Source: Vanilla planifolia (taxonomy: Eukaryota > Streptophyta > Magnoliopsida > Asparagales > Orchidaceae). Taken from it: DNA of 64,000 nt. Each line of letters opens with the position of its first letter. The stretch's first letter is position 1. The notes under the pieces are model-generated. The model was not told where the DNA came from. It saw nothing but the letters and a program-made list of their open reading frames with translations, and did no database searches. The stretch is taken from assembly GCA_023846275.1 (NCBI GenBank), contig CM043869.1, forward strand, positions 22,364,237 to 22,428,236. Reading direction: 5' to 3'. The position numbers were made by a program, and so were the translations under genes. Of this stretch, positions 48,451 through 61,700 are shown one piece after another.

Positions 48451-49349
48451 CATATTATCGTTCTAAGTTTTTAAGGATCCTAAGAGTAGTATCGATGAGT
48501 TTACTTTTAATAAATTAACATTTTTTTGGTCACTCATTGTTATCAATTAAATTGATCATCCATATCAGTCAATTAATATATATAATTCTTATGATTAAAT
48601 CTATCATCAAAAGTTAAGACATCTAGTTTGATATTATGAATACATTATTTATCTCAATATCTCATAGATTTTCTTCTTTTAAATCATTGGATGTCGCACT
48701 TTTTCTCTTATTATTTTTTTAAGACTTGGTTCATTTTATTATTTTAGGAGGATTTATTTAACTATATGAGTGAGTTGGATTATTTATTAAGATATTTTTA
48801 GCATGGGGCTAAGATTTAAATTTTGTCTTTAGTTTTAAATTGATTCTTGACTTTGATGTATTATTTGATAAGACTTATCTGATCTTATATTCATAAAAAG
48901 GTTTGTCATATAAAAGGATTTCAAAGAGAATCATATGAGAAATCTCTTTTTATAAAAAAATTATGAAAGTAAAGCAATTGTAGCTATAAACTAGTAAAAT
49001 TAAGATGAGATGTGCTTCTAAATAAATGATGAGTGATAAGAGTCCTGCTTTTGTTAGACCATCTCCTAGGTAGAACTAAATAGTTTCTAAGAAAGATGAT
49101 ATAGAGTCATATCACTACTTTTGTACCATATCCTAAGACAAAATTTATCCAAAACTAGTTAAAAAATTTTTTGCGGATAAACTAAACAAAAAAGAAATGT
49201 TTTTTTTCCTTTTTTAGTAGAAAATAACATTGTTAATTAAAAAATTGACATAAAATAGAAAACATTATTATCTAATATTAATATTGAATACACTAAATAA
49301 AAGAATTTTTTAGTAAAAAATTATAACATTAATACCAAAGTTAATATAA

Positions 49350-50060
49350 GGTAGATATAAGCTTCTATTATAATTTAAATTGAAACTAATAATGCTAAAT
49401 ATGTTTAATAGATCATTAAAAAAATATAAAAAGATAATATGTTATTAATCAAAACTAGGTGGTATGTGTGATATTTAAAACTATTCAAAAATTGGTGTTC
49501 CAAAACTGTAGTATGGATTAATAAGTTAAGTGACAACACCTTAAGTATTAAGCATAAAATTTTATAAAATATTTTTTATCACATATAATTTCATACATAT
49601 AAAATAAAGACTTTAAGATAAATTTGATGTATAGTATTTTAATAGAAAAGAGAAGCTCTAATTTTAGATTACTCTATATAAAATAAAAATTACTAAAAAA
49701 TTGAATCTTTTGATAATGATATGAATGTTGGTAGAAGTAAAAATTTGTTTAGTTAGCAGCTCTCTTGGTTCAAGGTATCTAACATTCAATTATTATGTCT
49801 CACAAGAGATTTTTTATCAACTCTCTCGATGAAAGGTTTCTCACTTTCAATCCTTGACTCTCATAAGGGAAGTTAAAATTTCTCAACTATAATTGGGTAC
49901 ACACATTTTATTCATAAAGATAAAAATAAAAAATAAATTTCTCAACTATAATTGAATTAAATAATTCCTAAATTGATAGTATATTTTGAGTGGTCGTAAT
50001 GACGAACAGTGAAATGACAAACGGGGAAACGATGAAGCTAACAATCTGATTTTTTGGGTA
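49350..50060 (-). repeat. LTR of the gypsy element, right copy (5' LTR in element sense)
   Basis: Direct match to 45727-46460, including a GTATGTGTGATATTTAAAAC region and the CTCTCGATGAAAGG region. Just outside it, at 50093-50160, TGTTACACAAGATCTTAAG and the following bases resemble the outer edge at 45487-45590, which is not where a simple LTR pair would put it. Confidence 0.62.
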
Positions 50061-50160
50061 TTCGCAGCTCAGGCGAAATGGGAAAAAGAGTGTCTGTTAC
50101 ACAAGATCTTAAGAAAAGGAATCGCTAAATAAGGTGTAATTTTTCTTAATAAACTTTTAA

Positions 50161-51800
50161 TGATGCAATAATGTAATCCTAAATTTTAACCAAATTATAG
50201 TGCTAAACTTAATATTATCTGAATCCTAAATAATCACACACAAAACTTGATTTTAACCATAACTATGACATTAACATTGTCCTAAATCGAATTCATTTCT
50301 AAATTTTACCCTTGCCTAATCATAAACATAACTTAAACTTTAACTTAATTCTTATCTTAATATTAATACTACTCTATTCTTAAACCTAAGCTAATTAAGT
50401 CTTATTTTATCTTAGTCATAATCTTTGCACATCTTAGTCATAAAATAATTTAATCTTAAGCTAAAACTAATTTATTTTGGCTCTTAATGCTAACTTTATC
50501 TTAAACAAATTAGAAATTGATTTTAACTTTGATATTGATTCTAATCTTAACATTACCCTACCTTAATAATAAATAATATCTAATGTTTAATCAATTCTAA
50601 TGTTAGCTTTAATAGTATTCTAATCTTAACATAGGCTAGTCAAAACTTGACATATATTATTATTAATCTTGGCTTATCTTAATACAAAATTTATTATAAC
50701 TTTTTAATTTAAATTAATCTAATCTTAATTTTAATTATATCATTATCTTAAAGTAATTATAAAATTAATCTTATACTACATCAATACTAACATAATCTTA
50801 AATTTAATCCCATTAGTAATCTTTCTTTTTTTTAATTATAAACATAAAATAATCTTTAATCTTATTTAATATTAATCATAGCACTAACATAGTCATAACT
50901 TTAATTTTAATATAATATTTACCTTGTTTAATTATAAATTAAATTAATCCTTAATCTTATTTTAATCATAACTTTAACACTAATTTAGTTTTAATTCTAT
51001 ATAATTCTCATCATAATTTATTCTAATCATAATCTTATCTTATCTTAGTTATAAACCTAATCTCAATTTTTGGACTAAACTATTATAATCTTAATAATGA
51101 TCCTAACCATATCATAAATTAATCACAAATATTACTTAAATATAAATATAAAATTAATACTAGCATAACCCTAAATATAATCTTAGTATTAACTTTACCA
51201 TATCTTAATAAACTTTAATCTAGTTTTAATCATAATTTTAATATTATTTTAATCTTAAAACTAAAGCTAGATTAGTCTTAACTAATTTTACTTCAAATCT
51301 TACAATATCTTAATCATAAATCTATCCTTGATTTTAAGATAAACTAACATAATCTTTATTTTTATATTAATATTATACAAAACTAATCATAAATATAACC
51401 TAATATTAACTTTAATACTAATATAATCTTGAACTTAATCCAAGTATTATTAGTATTAGCTTTATGTAATATAAGCTTAACCTAATTAATCATCTAATTA
51501 TAATCTTAATATTAATATTAACTCAATTATAAATTGAAGTGATTCTAAAGCACAACTTTTTTGTCCTAATTTTACTTTATTCTAATGATAAATATAGTCT
51601 TTATTTTGAATAAAATTAATTTAATCTTAATCTTCATCCTAATTAATCCTAATTTTATTCTTTCTAAATAAATAACTTAATCATAATCTTAATATAAATT
51701 AATCTATTCCTAATCGTAATCATAAGACTAACCAAATTTAATTATAATATAATCATAATCATAGTGTTACCTTAATATAATCATGAATCTAATATGATTC
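50161..51800. repeat. Degenerate G-poor CTTAAT/CCTAAT array, second block
   Basis: About 1.65 kb of units such as AATCTTAATCCTAAC, CATAATCTTATCTTA and CCTAATCTTAAT. Guanine is scarce on the plus strand. This is the reverse-complement counterpart of 8470-11600. No coding sequence was seen. Confidence 0.78.
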
Positions 51801-52440
51801 ATAACAAACATAAGATGGGGTGCCTTGGTGAAACAACTTAAAGGAGGGGGCGACAACAAATGTGGTGAAAAAAAATGAAAGGATAAGAAAGATAAAATAG
51901 GAGAATCAAAATGGGCCATAAGGGTTCAATAACAAGTCACGAGCAATGCTAGCACCAATACATAAGATATGATATCTAATATGATTATTTTGTCTTTGGA
52001 CTAGATTGAGAATGCATGATTGTAAGTGTTTATAAGAATAGGCAAATATCATTGAACAAGGACAAGCATAAGATAAGGAGAGTGGTAATTGAAGATAAGG
52101 AGTGAGAGAAATGAGGTCAATTATGAAGAGATACTTGAGGAGGGTTTGGGTTTTTTGTAAGTTTTGGATAAATAATAACACAGATAAAAAAAAGAGACGA
52201 ACAATTATTGGAAACTATACCTAACTCTTATTTTATTTTGCTAGAAGAATATTCTTAGATTTGTTTATGGATCAATTTTTTAATATTAACAATAACATAT
52301 ATATATTTTTAATAATATTTATATTTTGAACTTTATTTAACTTTTTTTTGACAATTATTAAATATTATCAAAACTATACCTAACAAATAAAAATGATTTT
52401 TTGGGGTTAAAAAATAACTTCATACATCCAAGTCAATGCT
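51801..52440. other. Spacer upstream of TPP2
   Basis: No gene recognised. The minus-strand open frame at 51906-52181 has no known motif. It grades into AT-rich sequence. Confidence 0.4.
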
Positions 52441-52590
52441 TTGAATGGATAAACTAAAAAAAAAAAAAAAAATCTATAAGTATACTTCTATTAAATTGCG
52501 GAGAAAACTAAAGGCTTGAATAGATAAACTGAAAAATAAAAATTCTAAAATATATTTATATTAAATTGCAGAGAAAGCGAATGGTTGACA
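52441..52590. repeat. 75-bp tandem duplication upstream of TPP2
   Basis: TTGAATGGATAAACT at 52441 and TTGAATAGATAAACT at 52516 start two similar units, both running through an A-rich part to ATTAAATTGC(G/A)GAGAAA. It lies about 120-270 bp upstream of the TPP2 start, in the likely promoter or 5' untranslated region. Confidence 0.75.
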
Positions 52591-52712
52591 TCTCTCATTT
52601 CCTTGGACAAGAGATGGATACGGCAGGCAGCTACACTGGAGAGTCCACCGGAGCTTCGAATGCGTGCAGCTTTCCTCTTCCTCTCCTGGCATAAAGTTTC
52701 TAAACAAGGTCT

Positions 52713-55700
52713 ATGGCTGTCGTTCAGGTGCATTATGTCGCGTGCATCGGTGACCTGCCGTCATCGCGGCGGCCATCCATTTCTACGTCTTCACTGCATG
52801 TCCATCGCTCGATTCCTTTTGCCGGTGGCGTTACTCGAAGAGCAGATAGTGTCAGGTTCCTGGCTATAAGGGCGATGCTTCCGTCTTCGTCTGAGTTCTT
52901 ACCAGCGGAAGAGAGGACGTGCACCAAGAACAATTCGATGGCCTCTTTACGGCTTAACGAAGCCAGTTTCATCGCCTCCCTCATGCCGAAGAAGGAGATT
53001 GGTGCCGATCGTTTCATCGAGTCTCATCCCACATATGACGGCAGGGGTGTCATCATCGCCATTTTTGGTAATCCTCGTAGGCGTAGGAATGGGTTTGACA
53101 CTTTTATTTCGTGGTATCACGCACATTTTTTTGCAATTTGGCGATTTATATAAGCAAAAGTAATGTTTATTACCATAAAATCGGTTCGAAGCAATGTTTA
53201 TTGCCATACTGTGGTCATTCTCTCTTGTTGATTGGCTTAATTGGACGTTGCAACCAAGACTGGCAATTTCTTCTTCAGCAACTTTAATTCTACTAAACGT
53301 CACTAATTTTCATTATGACTGTTCTTTCTTGTCTATGATTTTAATAATTAATGATCAGCTCTTTCTTGTTATCGTTTTGATTCTTTCCATCCTATGAACA
53401 AAATATAAACTGCAATTTTGATTCATTTGGGTTTACCCTGCCTTTCTGGTAATTTGAGTAATACTTAGTATGTGAGGAATACTTTGGTGAGATTTTTACC
53501 AATTAAAGCCAGTTGGCACACACGTTGGGAATCAAAGATGTCTGATGTTATTAACCAATCACCTACTTTTTGGTAGATTCTGGCATAGATCCAGCTGCTT
53601 CTGGCTTGCAGGTGACGTCAGATAGGAAACCAAAAATCATAGACATACTAGACTGGTAATAAAATTTCTTTCTATATAATGCCATATTTTGTAGAATAAG
53701 TCCTTCAATACATACTTATAATTTGATAGTCATTGCTTTTATCATAAAGGTAGAGCTTCCTTCTATTACAAATGCAATGCTGTGATGTCTTTATGTAAAA
53801 TTCTATACTGATGCCTTTTAGATTTTTCTTAATTTACTTTTCCAGCACTGGAAGTGGCGATGTTGACACCTCAAAAGTGGTAAAGGTTGATGCCGATGGT
53901 TATATAGCTGGGGCATCAGGTTGGGACTTAAAGTTTTGCAATTGCTATAATTCTTTTTATTGGACTTTTGTTAAACTTTTTATTAACAGAATATTTTGAT
54001 TTTTGTATTTTTCATTATTTTTGTTTATTTTGGTGGCTATGGCTATGAGGCATAAAGCCACTGCAGCAGTGTAACATCATAAGATGGATCACAACACAAA
54101 TGTTCTAAAAATAGGGCATGGGAATTGCAAAACTATTTTATAAATTTATTGATTTAGTTAAAGATTTAAGCAAGTGAACTACAAAATGATCTATTATTTA
54201 CAGATAGCTAAGCAGATGAAATGGATGCTAATAACCTATTTGCAAAATTGCCTTTCAAACTGAGAAATGCTGTTTGAAAATTTTGACCAGAAATGTTATT
54301 TTAAGGGGATTGTATGGCTTTTGAGGTACTATACATGTAGTTGAGTGATTTATTGTTTGAAATTTTATTTAACTAGTGCTAGAAACCTTAGAAATTTGTG
54401 CTTTTTGATTTTAATGTCTAATGTTCTGGCAATAACTACATGTAATTCAGATGATAACTAATTGAATAAGCTTACTATTTATTTATGCATTTCGAATGTA
54501 AGCATTATATTTTGTATAAGAAAAAAGCTACTATGTTTGTTTTGTTAGTATTTTGTTCTTGTTTGTCACTTGAAAAGTGTTTTTGGAACAACCTTTGTAT
54601 TACATGCAGGGGCACGACTACTTATTAATCCATCATGGAGAAATCCTTCTCAGGAATGGCATATAGGTTGTAAGTTAGTTTATGAGCTTTTCACTGAGGA
54701 GTTGATGTCTCGTATAAAGGTATTCCTTTTATGTATTTCAATCCATTTTAAGCAGCTCACTTATATATATGGTCATAAGGATCTCATGGCTAATATTATA
54801 TTTTTCAGAAAGAGAGGAAAAAAAGATGGCATGAGAAAAATCAAGAGGCAATATCCAATGCTATAGAACATCTTAATGATTTTGATAAGGTTTCCATTCC
54901 TTTTTTTCTTTTTGCATTATACATTTGAAGGAATATCTCAACTAAGAATGGATATAAGCTTTTTAAAAAGTTGTTAATCCATGAAATTAATATGCATTGA
55001 AGTTTGATATGCTTTTGTTTTAAACATGGACTAGTGATTTGTATATCCTCAAGTAACGTTATACATCATATTTCTTAAGTAGTTGGAAATGTTTTCTAGT
55101 TTTCTGCCCATATTTATTTGTTAGAATGATTATATTGCAGGAGGCCACTTAACTTCCAATGATGCCATTTGTATTTTTATGTGGAGTTTGTTTTAGTTTG
55201 AACAAATCAAAATGATTGCATTGGCATAGGTGTAAATTGATATTCTTTGTTTTGTGACTGCCTTGACAGTATAGTGGCAATAAACGCAAGGAAGTATTAA
55301 TTAAGATTTGATCAGCATTTCAAATGTGATTTTCTTAACATTCTAGCTAACAAATTCGGTTCTTTCAAGTTTCAATTGATATGACAATTTCTAATTGCCA
55401 TTTAATTTTGAACTGATGAATTTCATAAATTTTTTGGTCCTTTCTTAGCCTTTTTTAGCTCCTTTCAGGTTTAAGTTGAGATTTTTGGAAGTTGTTTAAA
55501 CTAGTTATACATTCCTACATGATTTATGCTTATAAATCTTTCTTTTGGTTAGTTTCTGTTTGGTTTCTAACTGGATAATTATACTTTCCTGACTTATTCA
55601 TGATATACAATATGGTACTTTTGTTATTTCTCTATTTTTTTGGTCCACTGCCAAAATTTCTGTTGGTCTTTTGCTGCTTTTTTTCTTTTGTAAAAGATTT

Positions 55701-58700
55701 GGGAATTAAGGACCCGGATTTAACCAAAATTTGCTTCTAGTTTATACTTTATCATTCTACTATGTATAGAATGATGTTATTTATTTATTGAGTTCTACAT
55801 ATGTTTATAAGTTTTGCTTGTCAGATGTACTTGTCAAAGTAACATGTTTGTATACTATACATTTTGTAGAAGAATCCAATAATAGAGGACTCAGAATTAC
55901 AGAGGTTTCGTGAAGACCTGCAAAACAAACTTGATTTTCTTAAAAGTCAGGAAAAAGTATGTGGTTCTACATTTATTTTATTGTGCACGTAATGCAAATT
56001 CTTTTTTAATAAACTGGAATCATGATCAATATGCCTAGAGTTTCTAAAATTTATCTATTTATGACAGGTTTATGATGACAAGGGGCCCATAATTGATATA
56101 GTTGTTTGGAATGATGGTGAACATTGGAGAGTTGCAATTGACTCACAAAGCTTTGAAGATGGCTCTCAGCTGGGAAAATTGGCTGATTTTTGTCCTTTAA
56201 CGAACTATAGGTATGATTATCTAATGTGTAACTGCTTTAATCCTCTATATATTAATGTAATGATGCACCTTAAACGAGCAATGTGTGTGGTGCAAGGTGG
56301 TCATCCAACACCTTTGAACTAATTTCTAAGGATTAATTACATGTGGCAGTTATAAATTTATCAGTGGTGCTTAACTTAGGTTGAAGGGTTCAAAGTAACT
56401 TTTTGACACAATCTCTAGAGACAGATCAACAAAGGTTTCAAGGTCATAAATCGAAATTCTATGGAGTCTAAAAGGCAAGTGTTAAAATCCTAGGGAAAAT
56501 CTGAACAAAAAATAAACTTTTTATGCTTTGTTGAATCTTTAAATCCAATTTAGATTATTTTGACTGGGTGTATTGTCATAAGAAACAGCAACACATAAAG
56601 AATAAAATGCAACTTCTAAGAATGTGCTTGTTTTTTGGCTAAACTCTCAAGCTGGTTTCTCTAGTTTGAACAATTGATAGATGTGTTTTTAAATTATGCA
56701 TAATCTACGTGTAAGTCTCTTTATACCTTCGCTTTGTCATAACTCATGTAAGATGTTGAAAAGGCCCAAGCTTAAAAGTTGAAACTTGGTCCATTTTAGT
56801 TTTGTATAAAGTTGCGACTAGTTCTTTTGATCCACTAGCAATATCACAGTTGCCTTTGTCCATTTTGTCCTTTGCCTTCTACTCCATGTGCTTTTTGCTT
56901 TGCAGACATTTAGTTCCATGACTATTGCTGCTCCTTCGCTCTTTCTCTACTCCATTTCCATGTTTTTTATTTTTTACTCCTTTGCCAGTGAAGTCATCCT
57001 TCTTTATTGTTCTTCATCTATCATCCCTTGTCATTGCCACTTCTCCATCACCATTGCCTTGATCTCCTTCATGGAATTACTTAATGTTTAACCAATATAG
57101 TGACTTCGTTATAAGAAAAAGGCTTACAATGTTTGTGAAATGTAAATCTTCTACCTTCATTTAAAATAAGAAGGATTTACATAATAATTAACCAATCATT
57201 AGGCACTAACCTACAATCTTAGAGCACATAGATCCAAAAATGTTTTTTGGGTGTTGGCACGTGAGGAGGATGGTTTTGGGAATCTATATGATTGTCGTAA
57301 CGCTAGTAATCCTTCTACGTGTGAAGGAACATTTTTTAGTTTAAATTGTGAAAATTTTGCATGTTGCATGTACCATAAAATAGATGAATTCAATGACTGC
57401 AATTTTATATTGGCTACAATTGGCTCATGTTTGTATGAAATACAATAAATAGAGCTTACTAGAATGAAGCTAAATAAATGAAGGGATTTGATCTCAAGTG
57501 TTGCTCACAAGTTATAGCAACGAGCCTTAGCAGATCAACAAACTTTCGACACTTTAGTGTAAATTGTGATCATTGTGTTGTGTATGGCAGGGTATGGGTT
57601 ATTTATAGATCTTCAAATCTGTTTAAGCATCCTAAAACTCCCTCAACATTTAATACCAGATGTGCTTGACCTCTTTGATCTCCCTTACTATTCAATATAA
57701 GGTTTAGAATGGCTGAAACCCATAAAACTTTCAGAAAAATGTTCAATTAAAATACCCAGTGAGACATGTCAGATGATTCAGTAGTGTGATTGGATGCTAT
57801 AATATTCATATTTTTCCTTATCAAAGACTTATTAAACTATTCATCGGATGACCTGATAGTCTTCTAACAGAGTCCTTGATTCATTTTTGATTTTTCAGAA
57901 ATTCATTAGATGTTGTAACCGATTATTGGATGCTTATCAAATAGTCTAATAATCATCTAATAGAAGTATACAATTTTTTTATCAATTTATTCATCTTATC
58001 AAACTAAATCCTTAGATGATACAATTTGCATCTATTTGATTACCTGACTAATTATTAGTTGGTTCAACAGACCTACTGATAGGCTAATTGAAATTTTTAT
58101 TTACTTGATCCTTCCTACATGTGTGTCTAATTTTCCTTGTACTCTAGCAGATAGCTGATTGAATGGTTTGATGGGTTCCTTTGTCCAGGATCATTTTTAT
58201 ATTTTGTATTTATACTTTTGTGAGGCTTTTTTAGGCAAGGTCTTGAAGTGTGTAATAGTTGTGAAAATTTTATATAATTGTGATTTTCAAAGATATATCA
58301 AATGTATTTATTTTAACCTTAAAAACTATGAATGCATGACATGCAATGGAGTCAACATGAATTTTAGCATGTATTCCTCCAATCTTTGTTTTTGAATTTT
58401 GCCTTTTTGTTTCCAAAATTTGGTTTGATAGATTTACCATCATCCTTAAGAAATTTGAGCTTAATGGATCTTCCTTATGATAATTTATTCTCTTGAATGA
58501 GTAGTTTCATCAAAATATGCTCAAACCATCTTGAGCTTGTGGAGCTAACAATATTGAGCTTCACATGATAGTTCAAGTGCCTTCAAAAAACAACTTTGTT
58601 TTACTTGTGATTAATTAGTTATCTAATTTTACCAATTTTTTTGTGGATTCCTAGAGTGTTTTAGCTACAAGGAAGTTAGAAAGTTTTCCCTTCAAACAAA

Positions 58701-61700
58701 CTTGAGATGAGGGGGTTGTTGACAGAACTTGATTTTGCTCCCTTCAGCATGGTTCATTCATTCATTGGTTTTCCTAGTTTTTTACTGGGATTCGCGATTA
58801 TCTTCTCTGTACATTAATTCTCCCATGTTTTTTTCATCCAATTATGCCCCGTCTTGTAGCTTTATTTCTGAAAATTCATTGTAATTTTTAGTACAGTGAT
58901 TGATTTCTATGCATTGCCTTGCATTTTTTTTTCATTTTTGCAATCTAAGCATTGAACATGCAGAACTGAAAGAAAATATGGCATATTCAGCAGACTAGAT
59001 GCATGCTCTTTTGTGACTAATATTTATGATGAAGGAAACATTGTGAGTATAGTTACAGACTGCTCACCGCATGGAACACATGTTGCTGGTATAGCGGCTG
59101 CCTTCCATCCAGAGGTTTTTTTTCTCTCTTTTTTTTTCTTTTGCATTTGAGCCTTTTAATTGCTGTTTTCCCCACAAAAATTATGATTTGGTTAAAAATT
59201 TACTGATCTGGTTATTTGATTTACTAATCGCTATGTAGGAGCCATTATTAAATGGTGTTGCTCCTGGTGCTCAATTGATATCCTGTAAAATCGGAGATAC
59301 AAGAATAGATTCGAAGGCAACTGGGACTGGTTTGACTCGTGCACTGATAGCTGCAGTACAGGTAAATCATTTAGAATAATTTTAGATGACTCCTCTGGTC
59401 TTCCACATACTATAAAGAGTAAACACTTCTAAAAGAATGCCAAAGGATATTAAATCAGTTTTATTATACATTTTGGTGCATGGATACTCTATATTGTCTT
59501 CAGGATATTGTCTTCGACATGCTATATTGTGGAGTACTGGTACATGTGATACAAAAGAGTGTTCAAGATAAAAATTTCAGAATGATAGTTTTTTCTTTTA
59601 AGTTACTGCAAAGCCGTCTTGTAGTTGAAGTTTTCTAGCTATCATATGGGAACTACAATACTAATTAGACCGTTTATGTTCTTTTTAATTGTTAAATGCC
59701 ACATATATTGTTGGAATTTCTGAACATCTGGCTGCCATATCTAGAAGAATTATTCTGCAATAATCTAGTAGATTTTTTCTTCTATATGGGAAGTTTTTTT
59801 GTTGAAAGGTTTTAGTTTTTTTATTAGATAGAAAAGCTAGTTTTTTCACTTTCTTACTTGTTTTTTAAATTCATATGGTTTTGAGGAGAAGAAGGTGGCA
59901 TGGTGACCTCAACCTCAGCCTTAATGATTACCTTGGAGACAATAGTTGTGTTGACAAACATTGTTTGAAAGGGGTGGTGGCAATAGAAAAGGTGGTTTAA
60001 ATAAAAAGTTTTCTCATGGTTTTTGATTAGGAGGATAAGGAGTTGTAGTTTTGGTGACCTTTGTTAGAATTGACAGCAATGACCACTAGGCTTAGAGAGA
60101 GAGAGAGGATTGGGTGATAATAGGGAGGAAGGTTTGTCATAAAAGAAGAGGAAAATGAGGAGGTCATGAGATAGTGGGCAAGAATTACGGTGTGAGTGTT
60201 AGGCTATATCCAAGTCTGTAGAACCAAGCTTGATCACTCTTTTAATAAAAATGTTACGAAACTGAACTTGGATTAGAGACATTGCATTAGTTTTAAGCAC
60301 CTAATAGAGCAAAGAAGGGACTTTAGCTCCTTTTTGGTTAATGCTTTTCCATCAAGAAAAACTATGGCTTGGTGTACATTATTTAATTTAAAATAATTAT
60401 ATTCCAGCTGTTTTAAAATTTTAGAATACTCTTATTTCAAAAATTATTTGTTTGCTGTTATAATTAAAGGCGTTCTTGTATTGTTTCCATTTGAATTGAA
60501 CTAGTTATGCATGCTTTTATTCCCTGCATTGGCAATAATAAAATGATCTAGGGATAATTCTTCTTTGTTTCTGTTGTAACAATAACTTTTAAGTATTATG
60601 ACTTTATTTAAGTTTTACTGGTTTCTCTCTGGACTCTTCTCCTGTTTTGGTTATTTGACGACTTGAGCTGCTTTGTACTAATTCTTTCAGTAGTTATACT
60701 TTATTATTTTTGAAGTTATGCTTTCTGATTGTAGCACAAGTGTGATCTCATCAACATGAGTTATGGTGGACCCACTCTGCTTCCTGATTATGGCCGTTTC
60801 ATCAATCTTGTTAATGAAGTACTTTCCGAAGGGCATTCTTTTAGTCTTATTCTTTGTTGGATATTTCAGGGAATTATTAACTGAAAATATTCATTCACAT
60901 AGGTTGTAGGAAAACATCGTCTGTTATTTATTGCCAGTGCTGGGAATAATGGACCTGCTTTAAGTACCGTTGGAGCACCTGGTGGCACTAGTTCTAACAT
61001 AATAGGAGTTGGTGCATATGTTTCCCCCGAAATGGCTGTTGGAGCTCACTCTGTAGTTTACCCACTTCCAGAGGGAATGGAATATACTTGGTATGGTGCT
61101 AGCCCTACTATGCTGTGTTAGAACAAAATATTAATTTGATTCATATCAGAATGATAAATGATTTTGTATGGCCACTTCATACAACTCCTTAAACTATGCT
61201 TTATGATGTGGATGCCAAACTTTTATGAAGTAATGTTGTGCATGAAAGGAATTTCATAGTCATCATCAAATTTTGAAAGAACGTTGAAGATTCAATTTTG
61301 GTTTGTACTATTTATGCAGGAGGTATTGTATTGGGTTGCACTAGATAGCCTTCCCATTATCTTTGCATAGCTACAAATATTTCGATTCTCTGTGGGGCCA
61401 CTTTGCATATTTAGAGAATGAATGCCAAATACTGATCGATCCCTGCATGTTGTCATTAGTCTTTAATTTAGAATGCACAGAAAGTAATGAATGTGTTGTT
61501 TGCAAAGGTGAAAAAAACATTTAATTGCTGCTCTAGTTCTTATAGGTTGGGCTTTTTATAATAAGCTTTAATTTGGCTTATAAATTGTAAGTTCTGTATT
61601 TGCATATTGTACTGAGAAAATTTGGGTTTTTGATAGGTCTAGTCGTGGTCCAACTGCTGATGGGGATCTTGGTGTTTGTATTAGTGCACCTGGTGGAGCA

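Larger units (their letters stand above)
45487..50160 (-). mobile_element. Decayed Ty3/gypsy LTR retrotransposon, minus strand
   Basis: Direct repeats at about 45727-46460 (extending to about 46715) and 49350-50060 behave as LTRs: long shared runs in order, including CAACTCTCTCGATG-type and TTTGTTTAGTTA phrases. Between them on the minus strand are Gag pieces (48200-48450), a zinc-knuckle-like piece near 47930-47880, integrase (about 47780-47430) and a C-terminal frame (46848-46642). Protease, reverse transcriptase and RNase H were not found, and the knuckle lies only about 100 bp from integrase, so the middle of pol is deleted. It is inserted into the G-poor array. Confidence 0.75.

Noticed and set aside
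53811..53999. Open frame reading through TPP2 exon 3 into the next intron
   Set aside because: The donor after GASG at 53919 joins in phase to 54610 and restores the family sequence; the extension is intron.
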